Below are positions 16,896 through 24,970 of a stretch of 27,336 nt of DNA, piece by piece. The position numbers were made by a program, and so were the translations under genes. Every line of letters begins with the position of its first letter. Positions within the stretch are counted from its first letter, which is position 1. The stretch is from Gracilaria caudata. Taxonomy: Eukaryota > Rhodophyta > Florideophyceae > Gracilariales > Gracilariaceae. The notes beneath the pieces were generated by a model that did not search any database, had not been told where the DNA came from, and was given only the letters and a program-made list of their open reading frames with translations. The DNA is taken from positions 1-27,336 of the forward strand of contig JASCIV010000268.1 in the NCBI GenBank assembly GCA_030374735.1, in the 5' to 3' direction.

Positions 16896-18245
16896 TCACG
16901 GGAAGTTACGCCTAATGCGGTCTACGAACGAATCACCCATCCTCTCCCTGAGAAGCCTTTCGGCTTCCTCAGGGTTAGGCAACGCTCCCATGGGGATGTC
17001 TTTCCATGCCCTTCCGGTATCCCACAGCCATTCATAACCTTTAGTCATCTGAATCATAGCTCTTGTGACTCGATCCGCGTCGTCTGGGATGACCATCTCG
17101 CCCGCTTGCGCTTTTTCCCAGAGGTCTCGAAGGTTCTTAGCCTTACTTGCCTCAAGGACGAGTGACAAAAACTGTGAGGTAATCACACCAAAATTATGAT
17201 TATCGAACGAATCATGATGATAGGGGGAGGAACAGTTCAGGAATACGGCATCCTTTCCGGCTCCCTCCGCGTTGTTCTTCGCAGTAATACCACTCGTCCT
17301 CGAGAGTGGATCAGTCCATGCAGCAAGGTGAATATAGGCAGGTCCGTCTGGGAATTCATGTGAAGCACTACCAACAGTGAGTACTGTCACACGCTCACGA
17401 AGCCGGGCTTCAATATCTTCCTTCTTCTCCACCCTACTACAATCACCAATGTACTTTCGGAGAGCGGCTTCACACTCAATCGAACCTCGACTGTATCCTA
17501 TCAACACGAAGGGCTTCCCGTTCTCATCTTTTGTGGTTTTAAGAAGATCACGAACATCTTCCTTTACAGGGGTATCAATCGTGTTTTGCTGCGATAGTGC
17601 AAGTTGAACGTTGTCTACTTGCCTGCAGTTCCAAGAAAATGTTTTGCCGTCATCAAAATCCGGTTTCACCGAACCCGGCATGTCGCTTCCATGCCCACTG
17701 AACAGCGCTCGAAGCAGAGGGGCACGTGAAGCATCGATATTCACATCACCTTGATCAAACGAGGTACCAATGTGAATCTGAGCCATCGGTATCGTTAGGA
17801 GAACTTTGGCGTAGTGCACCATTCTTTCCATGGTAGACGTTTCTCCTTCCGAAGGCTGATGTAGCGTGTTCAATCCCGGCACGAAAAAGTTCATGATTGC
17901 TTCTTCTGAGTATTCTTCCTTTGCAGCATCTACATCTTTGAAGGCTAAATCGGTAAGCACAAGTTTATGGAAATCAGGGTGAGAGAGGACCCAATCGAAC
18001 TCAACAGATCCTCCCGGAGTGCCAGGCACGCTCAAACGTCCCGCATGACCTTCATCGTAATTGTATGTCAACACTTTTGCATCGGATAGAGGTGATGGGA
18101 TAGAGGTGGATTTCAATCCCTTGGGCATACCCGGACCCACCGCATCATACAGCTTCTGCAAAGCATCCACTGCCCCCCATACCGGAACGCCTTCTCCTGG
18201 GAGAATGGCATCCATACCGGAGAGAGCTGAGAGTTCCCCAACCAT
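16896..18245 (-). CDS. alpha/beta-hydrolase-like protein of unknown specificity
   Basis: A 449-residue protein without a signal peptide or membrane segment, hence probably cytosolic. The best motif is FVLIGYSRGSIEC (246-258): a hydrophobic strand followed by a G-x-S-x-G nucleophile elbow with candidate nucleophile S252, as in alpha/beta-hydrolases. FFVPGLNT (120-127) could form the oxyanion strand and turn. AAWTDPLS after a YIHL strand could supply the acidic residue, and one of the histidines in YHHDSFDNHNFGVI is a plausible catalytic histidine. This order (nucleophile, acid, histidine) fits the fold. The C-terminal 100 residues are helical and charged. The ATG at 18245 is first in frame. 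A TGACGTAA sequence lies 13-20 bp upstream of it. I recognise no named family. Lipase, esterase or a non-enzymatic relative are all possible. Confidence 0.75.
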   Translation of the reverse strand: MVGELSALSGMDAILPGEGVPVWGAVDALQKLYDAVGPGMPKGLKSTSIPSPLSDAKVLTYNYDEGHAGRLSVPGTPGGSVEFDWVLSHPDFHKLVLTDLAFKDVDAAKEEYSEEAIMNFFVPGLNTLHQPSEGETSTMERMVHYAKVLLTIPMAQIHIGTSFDQGDVNIDASRAPLLRALFSGHGSDMPGSVKPDFDDGKTFSWNCRQVDNVQLALSQQNTIDTPVKEDVRDLLKTTKDENGKPFVLIGYSRGSIECEAALRKYIGDCSRVEKKEDIEARLRERVTVLTVGSASHEFPDGPAYIHLAAWTDPLSRTSGITAKNNAEGAGKDAVFLNCSSPYHHDSFDNHNFGVITSQFLSLVLEASKAKNLRDLWEKAQAGEMVIPDDADRVTRAMIQMTKGYEWLWDTGRAWKDIPMGALPNPEEAERLLRERMGDSFVDRIRRNFP

Positions 18246-19304
18246 GTTAAACTTCGTTGACGTAAGCGCAGGTGAGCGGTTCAGTCAAAACGATGAGAAC
18301 GGTTTGCCACGGACCTGTGAAAGGCATTGATCAATGCGTGCAAGCCGTCGCCTTTTATCAAGGAATCAGGTGTGCGTTTCTAGGTTGAGCTCTGCAAGCA
18401 AAACCTCGATGCTTACCAGCGTGAATTCCTATTGGTCCTCTTGATGTCGTGTGATGTGCATGATATCTCAACGGATGCACACATCCTGTTCAACGTCCAA
18501 ACTGGTGGCCGTGAAGCGACACAGTTGTCCAGCTACAAAAGCCTTTCGAGCATAGCCATCATTATTTATGATAACCTTTGTAAATCATGCTTTGACCTCA
18601 CCCAATGATGCCCACGTGGGGATGCAGCCCTCTCGAATCGAGTCTCAGTACTAAATGTTTGACAAGTCCGAATCAATGTGATCGAACAAATGGTCGCGGT
18701 GTGTCGTACAGTGTATCGAACATTATCTGGTCTCGAAAGAACAGAAACTCTTGTCACGAGACTTCTCGACCAATGGGTTCTGTTGAAAGGAAAACGCAGA
18801 GAAACGACCTCAGCAGCCATGTGCAGTGAATCTCTCCCTGGAGGTGCTAAATGCTTGGGATAGGAAAGCGCTTGCAAGCTGTGGAGAGTTCGAAAACAAG
18901 TGCTTCCATTATCTTCTACTAACGTATAAACACTGTCAGAAGTCCATATCATGGAAATCAGAGGCTCCAACGCCCCGCTGTTGTCGGCGCTGCTTGTAGA
19001 CTCTACGCATACTCACTTCCGAGCACGGCTCACTTTCACTTTAGGTCGTGGCACGACATTTGGGATTGGGGTTGGTGCGCTTCTGAAGGTACAGTAGTTC
19101 CAGAAGTTCTTGCAATTGCCATGACGAGTTCTGGAAATATCGAATTCTCCGCAACGTACGGCGACATCTTGTCTCTTGAGATTCCATGGCAACAAAGACA
19201 GTGTTTCCATGACTTCTCACTCGCAGCGATACTATTCAGCAGAAACCTTCCTTTCCTATCAATTCCTGGAAAACAAACACCTGACGCTAATTCCCTCGAT
19301 AACT
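18246..19304. other. spacer with a decayed RPL13a fragment at its right end
   Basis: No intact gene. The frame on the minus strand at 18566-18970 (134 codons) has no motif and I do not call it. A TGACGTAA bZIP-type site lies at 18258-18265, just upstream of the hydrolase-like ATG. The RPL13a-like fragment at 19056-19192 is listed separately. Confidence 0.55.
19056..19192 (-). pseudogene. decayed fragment of ribosomal protein L13a gene (fragment A)
   Basis: The minus-strand translation reads RQDVAVRCGEFDIS, then TRHGNCKNFWNY. The intact L13a protein in this window reads GQEIVVVRCEEIDIS, then TRHRNRKNFQNY (residues about 29-56). At DNA level, 19 bases (19070-19088) match the intact gene exactly, and scattered matches continue on both sides, covering codons about 27-66. 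An insertion of 4-5 bases near 19089 breaks the frame before the Thr-Asn-Thr-Asn-Pro segment. No start, no remaining gene and no flanking repeats are visible. It lies just beyond the 3' end of the ZNG1-type gene and has the same orientation as the intact L13a gene 3.4 kb away. Confidence 0.8.
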
Positions 19305-20414
19305 CTAGTTTCCCTTGATTATAGCCTTTCCTAGTTCTCTTCGAAGAGGCCCACACATGATTTCCTTTCCAATGAAAATAAATATTGAGTGTCTCTCAGG
19401 ATCATTCGCGGTCTTCAAGGCTGAATGTGTGGAGTCAAATAGAGTATGGACAGACTGATAGATGCGCTTGCATGACTCACCATCAACCACAACCAACGCC
19501 TTCATGCGCCAAATCTCCATTGCTTTGTTTGGTACCCCATCCATGTCTTCTTCCCATAACAGTCTCCCAATTACGCGATCAAGCCGTTCAACGTCGAAAG
19601 ACACGTTATTGAAGTCAATCGTGGAAGACGAGAACATGTCGTGGTGAGCGTGACTAGTTGCCTTGATTTCGAGAATATCGCGCTGAGTAGTTTCCGCTTC
19701 GTAGGCCCGAATATTGAAAAGCTTTCGTAAGTCAAAGTCGCATCTAACAGTAGGGATGATCTGTGAGACACAACCTTGGTTTCGAAGCTTCGATATGACG
19801 TCATTCTTGTTAGATTGCGAGGACTGAATATCGTCGGACTTGGCCTCCAGCAAATCTATCTTGTTCATAAGCACCAAATCTGCAAGTGCTAGTTGCTTTT
19901 TCAGCAAAGGTTGTGTTGAGCCCGTACTCAAAAATTGATCAAGATTGACGGAATCGATTATCGTAACAACTGCGTCCAGGTAGAGATCAGAATCTAAACC
20001 TTCGTCAATCCAAAACGATGCGACAACCGGTCCAGGATCAGCCAACCCACTGGCTTCTATGAGTATGTGGTCGAATTTGCCCCTTTTCTGATCAAGGAGT
20101 CTCTGCAATGCATCCGTAAGATCATCCTGCGCCGCGCAACATATGCATCCGTTCGGGAGCTCTATGAAACCCTCAAGAGCATCTAAACCAAGCCCCTGGG
20201 TGACAATTGCCTGTTCTACGGCTGCATTGTCGCCAAACTCGTTTTCCACAACGACAATCCTAAGTTTGTGGTTTTCAGTGAGAATTCTTCTGATCAGAGT
20301 GCTTTTGCCCGCCCCAAGAGAACCTGTGATTAAGGTGATTCCAACAGGGTTCGGTGTCGATGCGGATGCTTGCTCCGTCGTGGGGACTGATTGTAAGTGA
20401 AGATCGTTCTCCAT
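19305..20414 (-). CDS. CobW/ZNG1-family zinc metallochaperone GTPase
   Basis: A 369-residue G3E-family GTPase. Walker A is GSLGAGKST (31-39). The metal-binding CxCC motif is in NGCICC (88-93). The switch/Walker B region reads KFDHILIEASGLADPGPV (113-130), followed by FWIDEGLDSDLYLDAVVTIID. NKID (184-187) is the guanine-specificity motif. The C-terminal CobW_C domain (about 250-369) includes LLWEEDMDGVPNKAMEIWRMKALVVVDGE in pieces and ends in an IFIGKE strand. The middle region tracks closely the CBWD1/ZNG1 pattern I know from animals, so I place it in the eukaryotic ZNG1 branch, which delivers zinc to methionine aminopeptidase 1 in the cytosol. The length fits the family. The ATG at 20414 is first in frame. 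The gene is intact although it is flanked on both sides by decayed gene fragments. Confidence 0.9.
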   Translation of the reverse strand: MENDLHLQSVPTTEQASASTPNPVGITLITGSLGAGKSTLIRRILTENHKLRIVVVENEFGDNAAVEQAIVTQGLGLDALEGFIELPNGCICCAAQDDLTDALQRLLDQKRGKFDHILIEASGLADPGPVVASFWIDEGLDSDLYLDAVVTIIDSVNLDQFLSTGSTQPLLKKQLALADLVLMNKIDLLEAKSDDIQSSQSNKNDVISKLRNQGCVSQIIPTVRCDFDLRKLFNIRAYEAETTQRDILEIKATSHAHHDMFSSSTIDFNNVSFDVERLDRVIGRLLWEEDMDGVPNKAMEIWRMKALVVVDGESCKRIYQSVHTLFDSTHSALKTANDPERHSIFIFIGKEIMCGPLRRELGKAIIKGN

Positions 20415-20792
20415 AGCGGTGTTCTCATGCTAATGCGGACTTGAGCAGCTTGGAAAGACCTGTGTCCTAAATTGCGCGACAGATGCGAAGGAGGTGCGAT
20501 GGCCGATGATTCCAACATCTTCCCAATACGGTCGAAGTGATTGTCGGCGACGAGGGCGGATAAACCTTCGTACCGGGTAAGCGGATCAGGGTGGAGAAAA
20601 TGTTCGATTGGAGCAAGGTTGCTAATTCGCAGAATTTTTGCGTCCAGCGCACAGCCCAGCGGGACAGGCCGGACGCCACGATGACGCTGCAGCATCTTCA
20701 TGTCTTGGAAGTTTCAAGTTCGGACGTCTGCACGGCCAGTGGCAATCCATCAGGGTAACTCAGAGCTGAGGAGAGATCTGCGATGCGACGCC

Positions 20793-20821
20793 TTCAAGCA
20801 AGACGCCTCCAAGCAAGACGC
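20793..20821 (+). repeat. two tandem copies of YCAAGCAAGACGCC
   Basis: Two adjacent copies of a 15-base unit with the shared core CAAGCAAGACGCC, followed by a partial third (AAGCAG). In one frame it would read Lys-Gln-Asp-Ala repeats. It is immediately upstream of the chimeric gene fragments. Confidence 0.6.
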
Positions 20822-20970
20822 CAAGCAGGTAACCGCGATTCAGGGTGACGAAGAAGTTTGTCACTGGAATAGTGTACTTCAGGACTCTGATTTTTGATCC
20901 GCCTTCTTTCCAAGATGCTAGGAAAGCATTCGAAGTTCCCTTGACAATGAACGTTTTTGAATAGTTCTGG

Positions 20971-21028
20971 TTGTTTTTGTTGGTGCATCTCTGAAGGGTG
21001 TTGAGGATAATTTTGCGATTGCGGTGAC
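20971..21028 (-). pseudogene. decayed fragment of ribosomal protein L13a gene (fragment B)
   Basis: The minus-strand translation HRNRKIILNTLQRCTNKN parallels HRNRKNFQNYLQKRTNTN of intact L13a (residues 47-64). At DNA level, runs such as GTTGGTGC, TCTGAAG and TTGCGATTGCG are shared; by hand count about 37 of 50 bases agree. It overlaps the same part of L13a as fragment A and has the same orientation. Its right edge abuts a delta-COP fragment that runs in the opposite sense. Confidence 0.7.
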
Positions 21029-21150
21029 ATATGCACCGGTGACAATGACTGGCGTTATCAGAGGTAGGGGTTACCTCAAACGCATCAGAGGATGTCGGGC
21101 AATTCGTAAACGAAGTGTCTTTGAGCCCGGACACATTCAGAGTCGGATAA
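21027..21150 (+). pseudogene. decayed 3' end of delta-COP gene, including stop codon
   Basis: The plus-strand sequence encodes TYAPVTMTGV, then after a 16-base insertion TSNAS...FVNEVSLSPDTFRVG followed by TAA. The intact delta-COP in this window ends TYAPVTVAGVTSNAS...FGNEVSLIPDTFRIV and stop. The final 78 bases align without gaps, with about 61 identities by hand count. The 16-base insertion (about 21058-21073) is bounded by GTTA direct repeats and shifts the frame. The fragment is inverted relative to the intact gene, which lies about 4 kb away on the minus strand. Weaker similarity (DA..AF..P...NV) may continue upstream of the L13a piece at about 20900-20961. Confidence 0.8.
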
Positions 21151-21870
21151 GACTCTACATTTGGTGATATTGTGAGCACATGATGAGCTGACCACTAGAT
21201 GAAAACAGACTGAACTCCGATGAACAGATAGCGGGCAACAGAGGCGCATATTGACTTTCAGAACCGGCACGGGGGGCCAGAATTGGTCCTGTTTCATGCA
21301 TGTCATGCGCACTGAAGGGTTAGCTCTGGAAGAAACGAAACCCAGTTGCATTCATGACAAGGGCTCTTGCTTAAGCATGCGAATTCATCGTCGTTGAAGT
21401 CAACAAACAATCATATCTACAGCGAACTACGGCGGCGGCTGCTCTCAGAGCGAGAATCTACCGAGGCCCTAAAACTCTTGGCGCAGCTCTACATATGCAG
21501 CTCTTACTTAAGAGACATAATTAAGAGCAGGGTGCACAGTTTCGGAAGGCTATTGGAGTTCACCAAACCTTTGAAGATGGTCTTCGGCGATATAGATATT
21601 ATCCAGTAGATCGTATCAACCGATGCGTGCAGTTTTCACGTGGCAAATAATAGTTGCTGCGAGGCATTAAATCTAGACGGGGCGTTCGTAACTAGCACCG
21701 ATCACCGTGCTATACCAACAGCCTTTTAGACTCTGTTGAGCAAATACTACGAAAACGTCAGGGTGGACAGGGAATGATCTCTCCATTTCCATTGTAGCAC
21801 TGGTCAGGATGAGAAGTGCTTTTAGTGCTTCTACAGTGAATCTACTGCGCACAGTACTCAAACAAACACG

Positions 21871-21903
21871 GACCTGCGACCGCCGCTATCACGGTCGCAG
21901 GTC
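21871..21903. repeat. 12-bp perfect inverted repeat (GACCTGCGACCG / CGGTCGCAGGTC)
   Basis: Twelve-base arms separated by a 9-base loop (CCGCTATCA); it would form a very stable GC-rich hairpin. It is about 150 bp beyond the 3' end of the L13a gene and could mark a transcript end, a small structured RNA or an element terminus. Confidence 0.85.
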
Positions 21904-21937
21904 GACTGCACTGGAAGCTTGTGAGCATAAGCGAGCT

Positions 21938-21975
21938 CCGTAGCACAGTCAATGTGCCGTAGCACAGTCGATGTT
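21938..21975 (+). repeat. 19-bp direct tandem repeat, two copies
   Basis: CCGTAGCACAGTCAATGTG is followed at once by CCGTAGCACAGTCGATGTT, differing at two positions. It lies 35 bp from the hairpin at 21871 and downstream of the L13a stop codon. Confidence 0.85.
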
Positions 21976-22056
21976 TGTGAGAATCTCAAGTAAGATGCTT
22001 TGGCAGGCGACTCGAACTTTTAAAAGCGCTAAAGTTTGCACAAAACATGAAATGAA

Positions 22057-22653
22057 CTAGTAACCAGCGGCTTCGAGTACGGGGGCAACGTCCGAAAGAT
22101 CAGCGTTCTCAGTTGCCTGTTTCTTAAGCTTAGCCAGCTCCTTGCGCTTTTCATAATCTTGAGCACTCTTAATCTTCCGCTGTTGTTCCTGAGATCTGAT
22201 AAGTTGGCCGTACTTCCAACCCATTTCGCCGGCAAGAACGCCAATATTGGTGTACTTTGAACTCGGGCGCAGATGAGTGACTCGCAGAGCGTCAGGAACA
22301 ACCATTCTCTTCACCTGCGCATACGTGGGCGGAATTCCTTCGTAAGCCTTCAGTCTGGCCATGGCCAACTCGCCGCGATGCGTTTTTCGCGGAAGCATGC
22401 CGCGTACGGCCTTGGTGAGGATCATACGCGGCGCACGATGGTGAAAGGGTCCCCATTTCGGGTTGGTGTTGGTGCGCTTCTGAAGATAGTTCTGGAAGTT
22501 CTTGCGATTGCGATGACGTGTTCCGGATATATCAATTTCCTCGCAACGCACAACGACGATCTCTTGCCCATTGAGCAGTTCTTTGGCAATGACGGACGCT
22601 AGACGGCCGAGAAGATGGCCCTTACCATCGATAACCACGCGCTTCTGAAACAT
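22057..22653 (-). CDS. RPL13A: 60S ribosomal protein L13a (uL13, yeast L16)
   Basis: A 198-residue cytosolic large-subunit protein, near the usual length of about 200. Recognised by VVIDGKGHLLGRLASVIAKELLNGQ in pieces from residue 6, VVVRCEEIDISG (33-44), the GPFHHRAP block (68-75), VRGMLPRKTHRG (83-94), YEGIPPTYAQVKRMVVPDALRV and GWKYGQLI. Every landmark of the uL13 family is present and in order. The ATG at 22653 gives MFQKRVV, and an in-frame ATG further upstream would add 14 unconserved residues. Oddly, this ATG lies within ATGTTTCAG, which looks like a 3' splice acceptor, with a TGCTAAC branch-like site upstream and a GTACGT donor at 22800. Joining these would keep the frame open but leaves no ATG in the upstream exon, so I keep the unspliced start. 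It shares a divergent promoter with eIF1A. Confidence 0.95.
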   Translation of the reverse strand: MFQKRVVIDGKGHLLGRLASVIAKELLNGQEIVVVRCEEIDISGTRHRNRKNFQNYLQKRTNTNPKWGPFHHRAPRMILTKAVRGMLPRKTHRGELAMARLKAYEGIPPTYAQVKRMVVPDALRVTHLRPSSKYTNIGVLAGEMGWKYGQLIRSQEQQRKIKSAQDYEKRKELAKLKKQATENADLSDVAPVLEAAGY

Positions 22654-22800
22654 GTTGGCAATAGGCTTGATAGAAGACGGGCACCGTGTTAGCAAATCTG
22701 ATGAGGTATGCGGCGGTTTTACGACGTATTCCAGAGATCTCAGAATGAATGCAACTCGATTTGAAAATCAAACGATGGAGAGACTCCTTTCTTCACGTAC
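22645..22800 (-). other. candidate intron or spliced leader of RPL13A (unresolved)
   Basis: On the minus strand ACAAG|GTACGT (donor, intron starting at 22800) matches the eIF1A donor CAAG|GTACGT. TGCTAAC (22694-22688) resembles the TACTAAC branch site, and TTTCAG ending at 22645 is a good acceptor. Splicing would remove the apparent start codon, and the joined upstream frame meets a TAG before any ATG. A 5'-UTR intron using the earlier acceptor CTCATCAG would keep the start codon. RNA evidence is needed. Confidence 0.35.
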
Positions 22801-23239
22801 CTTGTCGCCTCGCTGGGTCGTGCAAGAAGAACTTTCTGCAAGAAGCTATTGTATGCGGCGGGGCGGTCGTGAGCGACGGGGGAGTATAGCATTGACGGCG
22901 AAAAACCAACGCCGCCGGGCGTCGTCCTGTTTACCTTACAGCTGTAAGCAATGCTCCTAATCTGTTCCCCAGCAATTAGTTTCGATCAGAGATACAATCA
23001 GCGCCCAATTCTGCCGAAATTTTGGTTTCGTCCAATCGCGCTGCCAGCCACGCTGATTCGCGGTTGGTTGTGTGTCGAAGCCATGCACGACTTGCCCGTC
23101 GACTCCACCTCTTTTGCTTGCTTGCAAGCCTTGGTGCCACACTACGCCCACCCCACCCCGTAGTCTCAACCGACACACCTGCTCGCTAACTTCGCGAACA
23201 CTTTTTGACCAACGAAAAGAGCTTGCTTTCACGTCCATT
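22654..23239. promoter_or_regulatory. divergent promoter of RPL13A and eIF1A
   Basis: 586 bp between two head-to-head translation genes. It contains a CCAAT (in GTCCAATCG, near 23030) and no TATA box that I can see. Co-regulation of a ribosomal protein and an initiation factor is inferred from the shared region. Confidence 0.6.
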
Positions 23240-24033
23240 ATGCCGAAGAACAAGGGAAAGGGAGGGAAGAACAGGCGCAGGGGAAAGAATGATAACGATG
23301 ACGACAAGCGCGAGCTCATCTTCAAGGAAGACGGTCAAGGTACGTTCTCTTTTTGTCTTTTTCCCGTTCCCTCGTAGAGTGCTATGTATATTACTCTTGA
23401 ATGTTGCTGCAAGGAAGATTTAGACGTCCTGTTTGATGGCCTGAATGGTCGGCTGGCGCATGCGCTCGTTCGGCCTTGAGGACGGGATTCGAGATTTGGT
23501 ATTCCTCGTTACTGAGCAGTATGAACATTTTCACAGTCCAGAATCGCACAGAGAACAAGTGAAAACCTTCTGTTACACTTTTACGCGAGTTCTCCTCGAC
23601 GTCCAGCAAACATTCAGTGAAGCGCAAAAGCGCTCTCCAGCCGTGGTCTGAGAGTCATGTATGCTGGGTACTAACTTCTTCCTTTTGTATGTCTCCCCAC
23701 TATGCAGAGTACGCACAGGTAACACGAATGTTGGGAAATGGCCGTTGTGAAGCGAAGTGCTTTGACGGAACCACTCGTTTGTGCCATATTCGTGGCAAGC
23801 TCCGAAAGAAGGTTTGGGTTAATGCCCAGGATATTGTTCTCATAGGGCTTAGAGATTATCAGGATGCCAAGGCAGATATCATTCTCAAGTACTCGCCTGA
23901 CGAGGCTCGCAGTTTGATCAAGTACGGCGAGATTCCTGACACCACAACAATTAATGAAGGAGCAGCTGAAGGCGAGGTAGGAGAAGAAGGAGATGATGTC
24001 GTCTTCGATTTCGAAACCATCGATGACATCTAA
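23240..24033 (+). CDS. EIF1AX: translation initiation factor eIF1A (two exons)
   Basis: Exon 1 is 23240-23339 and exon 2 is 23708-24033; together they encode 141 residues. eIF1A binds the 40S A site, promotes scanning and start-codon recognition with eIF1, and later contacts eIF5B. The basic N-terminal tail starts MPKNKGKGGKNRRRGK and leads to KRELIFKEDGQ (23-33), which splices into EYAQVTRMLGNGRCEAKCFDG. The OB-fold (about 25-100) includes RLCHIRGKLRKKVW and DIVLIGLRDYQDAKADIILKY, near-diagnostic for this factor. The acidic C-terminus ends TIDDI, matching the conserved eIF5B-binding DIDDI end. The intron interrupts the codon for Glu34 after its first base; reading through it would stop the protein after 12 codons. 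It is head to head with RPL13A. The gene symbol is the animal name for the orthologue. Confidence 0.96.
23340..23707 (+). other. spliceosomal intron of eIF1A gene
   Basis: A 368-base intron with donor GTACGT (23340), perfect branch site TACTAAC (23669-23675; branch A at 23674), a pyrimidine-rich stretch and acceptor TATGCAG ending at 23707, 33 bases after the branch point. Splicing exactly restores the conserved KEDGQ-EYAQVT junction. It is long for an intron-poor genome. A small AGCGC/GCGCT hairpin occurs near 23625, but I see no convincing snoRNA boxes. Confidence 0.95.
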
Positions 24034-24970
24034 GCTCTACTCTTTTTGCATGTGCCTTTCCCGTTCAAAACGCACTGCGTACGCTCCTAATTGGTGGCTT
24101 CATACCGTCAGCTCGGCCTATGCCACTGCTTATCCTTGGAAATGGGCCGACGTGCCACAGTTCGCTTCGTCGTCTTGTTCGAACGATTGAATGGTCGTCG
24201 TAGGAAGTTCCTATGAAGAGATACGATGGAATGTATGTTGAGTAGTTTTACGTCAGCAGCCCTTTCTTTTGCAGGATATCGAAATGATTCCTATAGCCTC
24301 AGTTACCTTGGTAGTCGCCTGAAGTTGACGGCGAAGTTTTGTCGATCACCTAATGGTTTGCTCTTCTTAACATTCTTGAGTAATATCTTGTCTCCTGGGA
24401 TTCGTGATTTGTGCCATGTTTTTCTAAGGGATTGTTTATTGATATCAAAGAGGATTATTTCGCATTTAAGCATATGCTCTTGTCAATGAGTAATCTTTGA
24501 GTTGCGTTCCTTTTAAAGTTTGTCCTTCAGTGCGCTTGATATGCGTAGTAGATATAATCAATGGGCGCCTTTTACAAGGGCAAGCATTCCATTTGTCTTT
24601 TGTGAGCCAGTCTATGAAAGCTTCGGGGAGTGGACAATCCCACAATACACGCTTCTTGTGTTCACAAATATGTGCATTTGCATTATTGTCTAGCTTCGTC
24701 TAAGGCATGTCTTACTACATCTTAGTGACCAGTTGAGGTGAGAGAAGGCTTCCCTTGTGTAGGTGTAGGATCTTGATCCAGAGAGGACAAGGAGCCCCTG
24801 AGTCTCACTTGATTGCGTACAAACGTCTCATGATTGCTCTCGAATTGCTTGGAAGGGAACTCAGATAGACTTGTTCCGCAACAAGAATACAGTAAGGGGA
24901 TTGTTGTTCTTTGAGGAAGGGGTTGGCATAAGCATAAGATGTGACGTTAACCTTTAACACTTTGTAGATC
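24034..24970. other. 937-bp convergent spacer between eIF1A and delta-COP
   Basis: Both neighbours end here. The sequence is less GC-rich than its surroundings, with only short motif-free frames. It is long for a convergent spacer in such a compact region, but I see no gene, RNA or repeat in it. Confidence 0.55.

Larger units (their letters stand above)
20415..22056. other. 1.6-kb spacer holding gene fragments, tandem repeats and a hairpin
   Basis: No intact gene. It contains a duplicated CAAGCAAGACGCC unit, chimeric delta-COP and L13a fragments, a strong 12-bp inverted repeat and a 19-bp tandem repeat, all listed separately. An 80-codon frame at 21367-21609 (+), ending FTKPLKMVFGDIDIIQ, has protein-like composition but no recognisable family and is not called. 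Confidence 0.6.

Noticed and set aside
18566..18970. 134-codon open frame on the minus strand
   Set aside because: No recognisable domain or pattern; rich in Ser/Thr/Arg as random translation of this spacer would be.
18940..19060. Possible delta-COP-like match beside L13a fragment A (shared ATCAGAGG, GACTCTAC and GAGCAC with the fragment B region)
   Set aside because: Only short words match with uneven spacing; insufficient to claim the two fragment sites share a common larger duplication.
21367..21609. 80-codon plus-strand open frame
   Set aside because: Protein-like composition but no family pattern or promoter; left as spacer pending transcript evidence.
23340..23707. snoRNA inside the eIF1A intron
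   Set aside because: TGATG- and CTGA-like words occur, but not a paired C/D or H/ACA arrangement with the required spacing.
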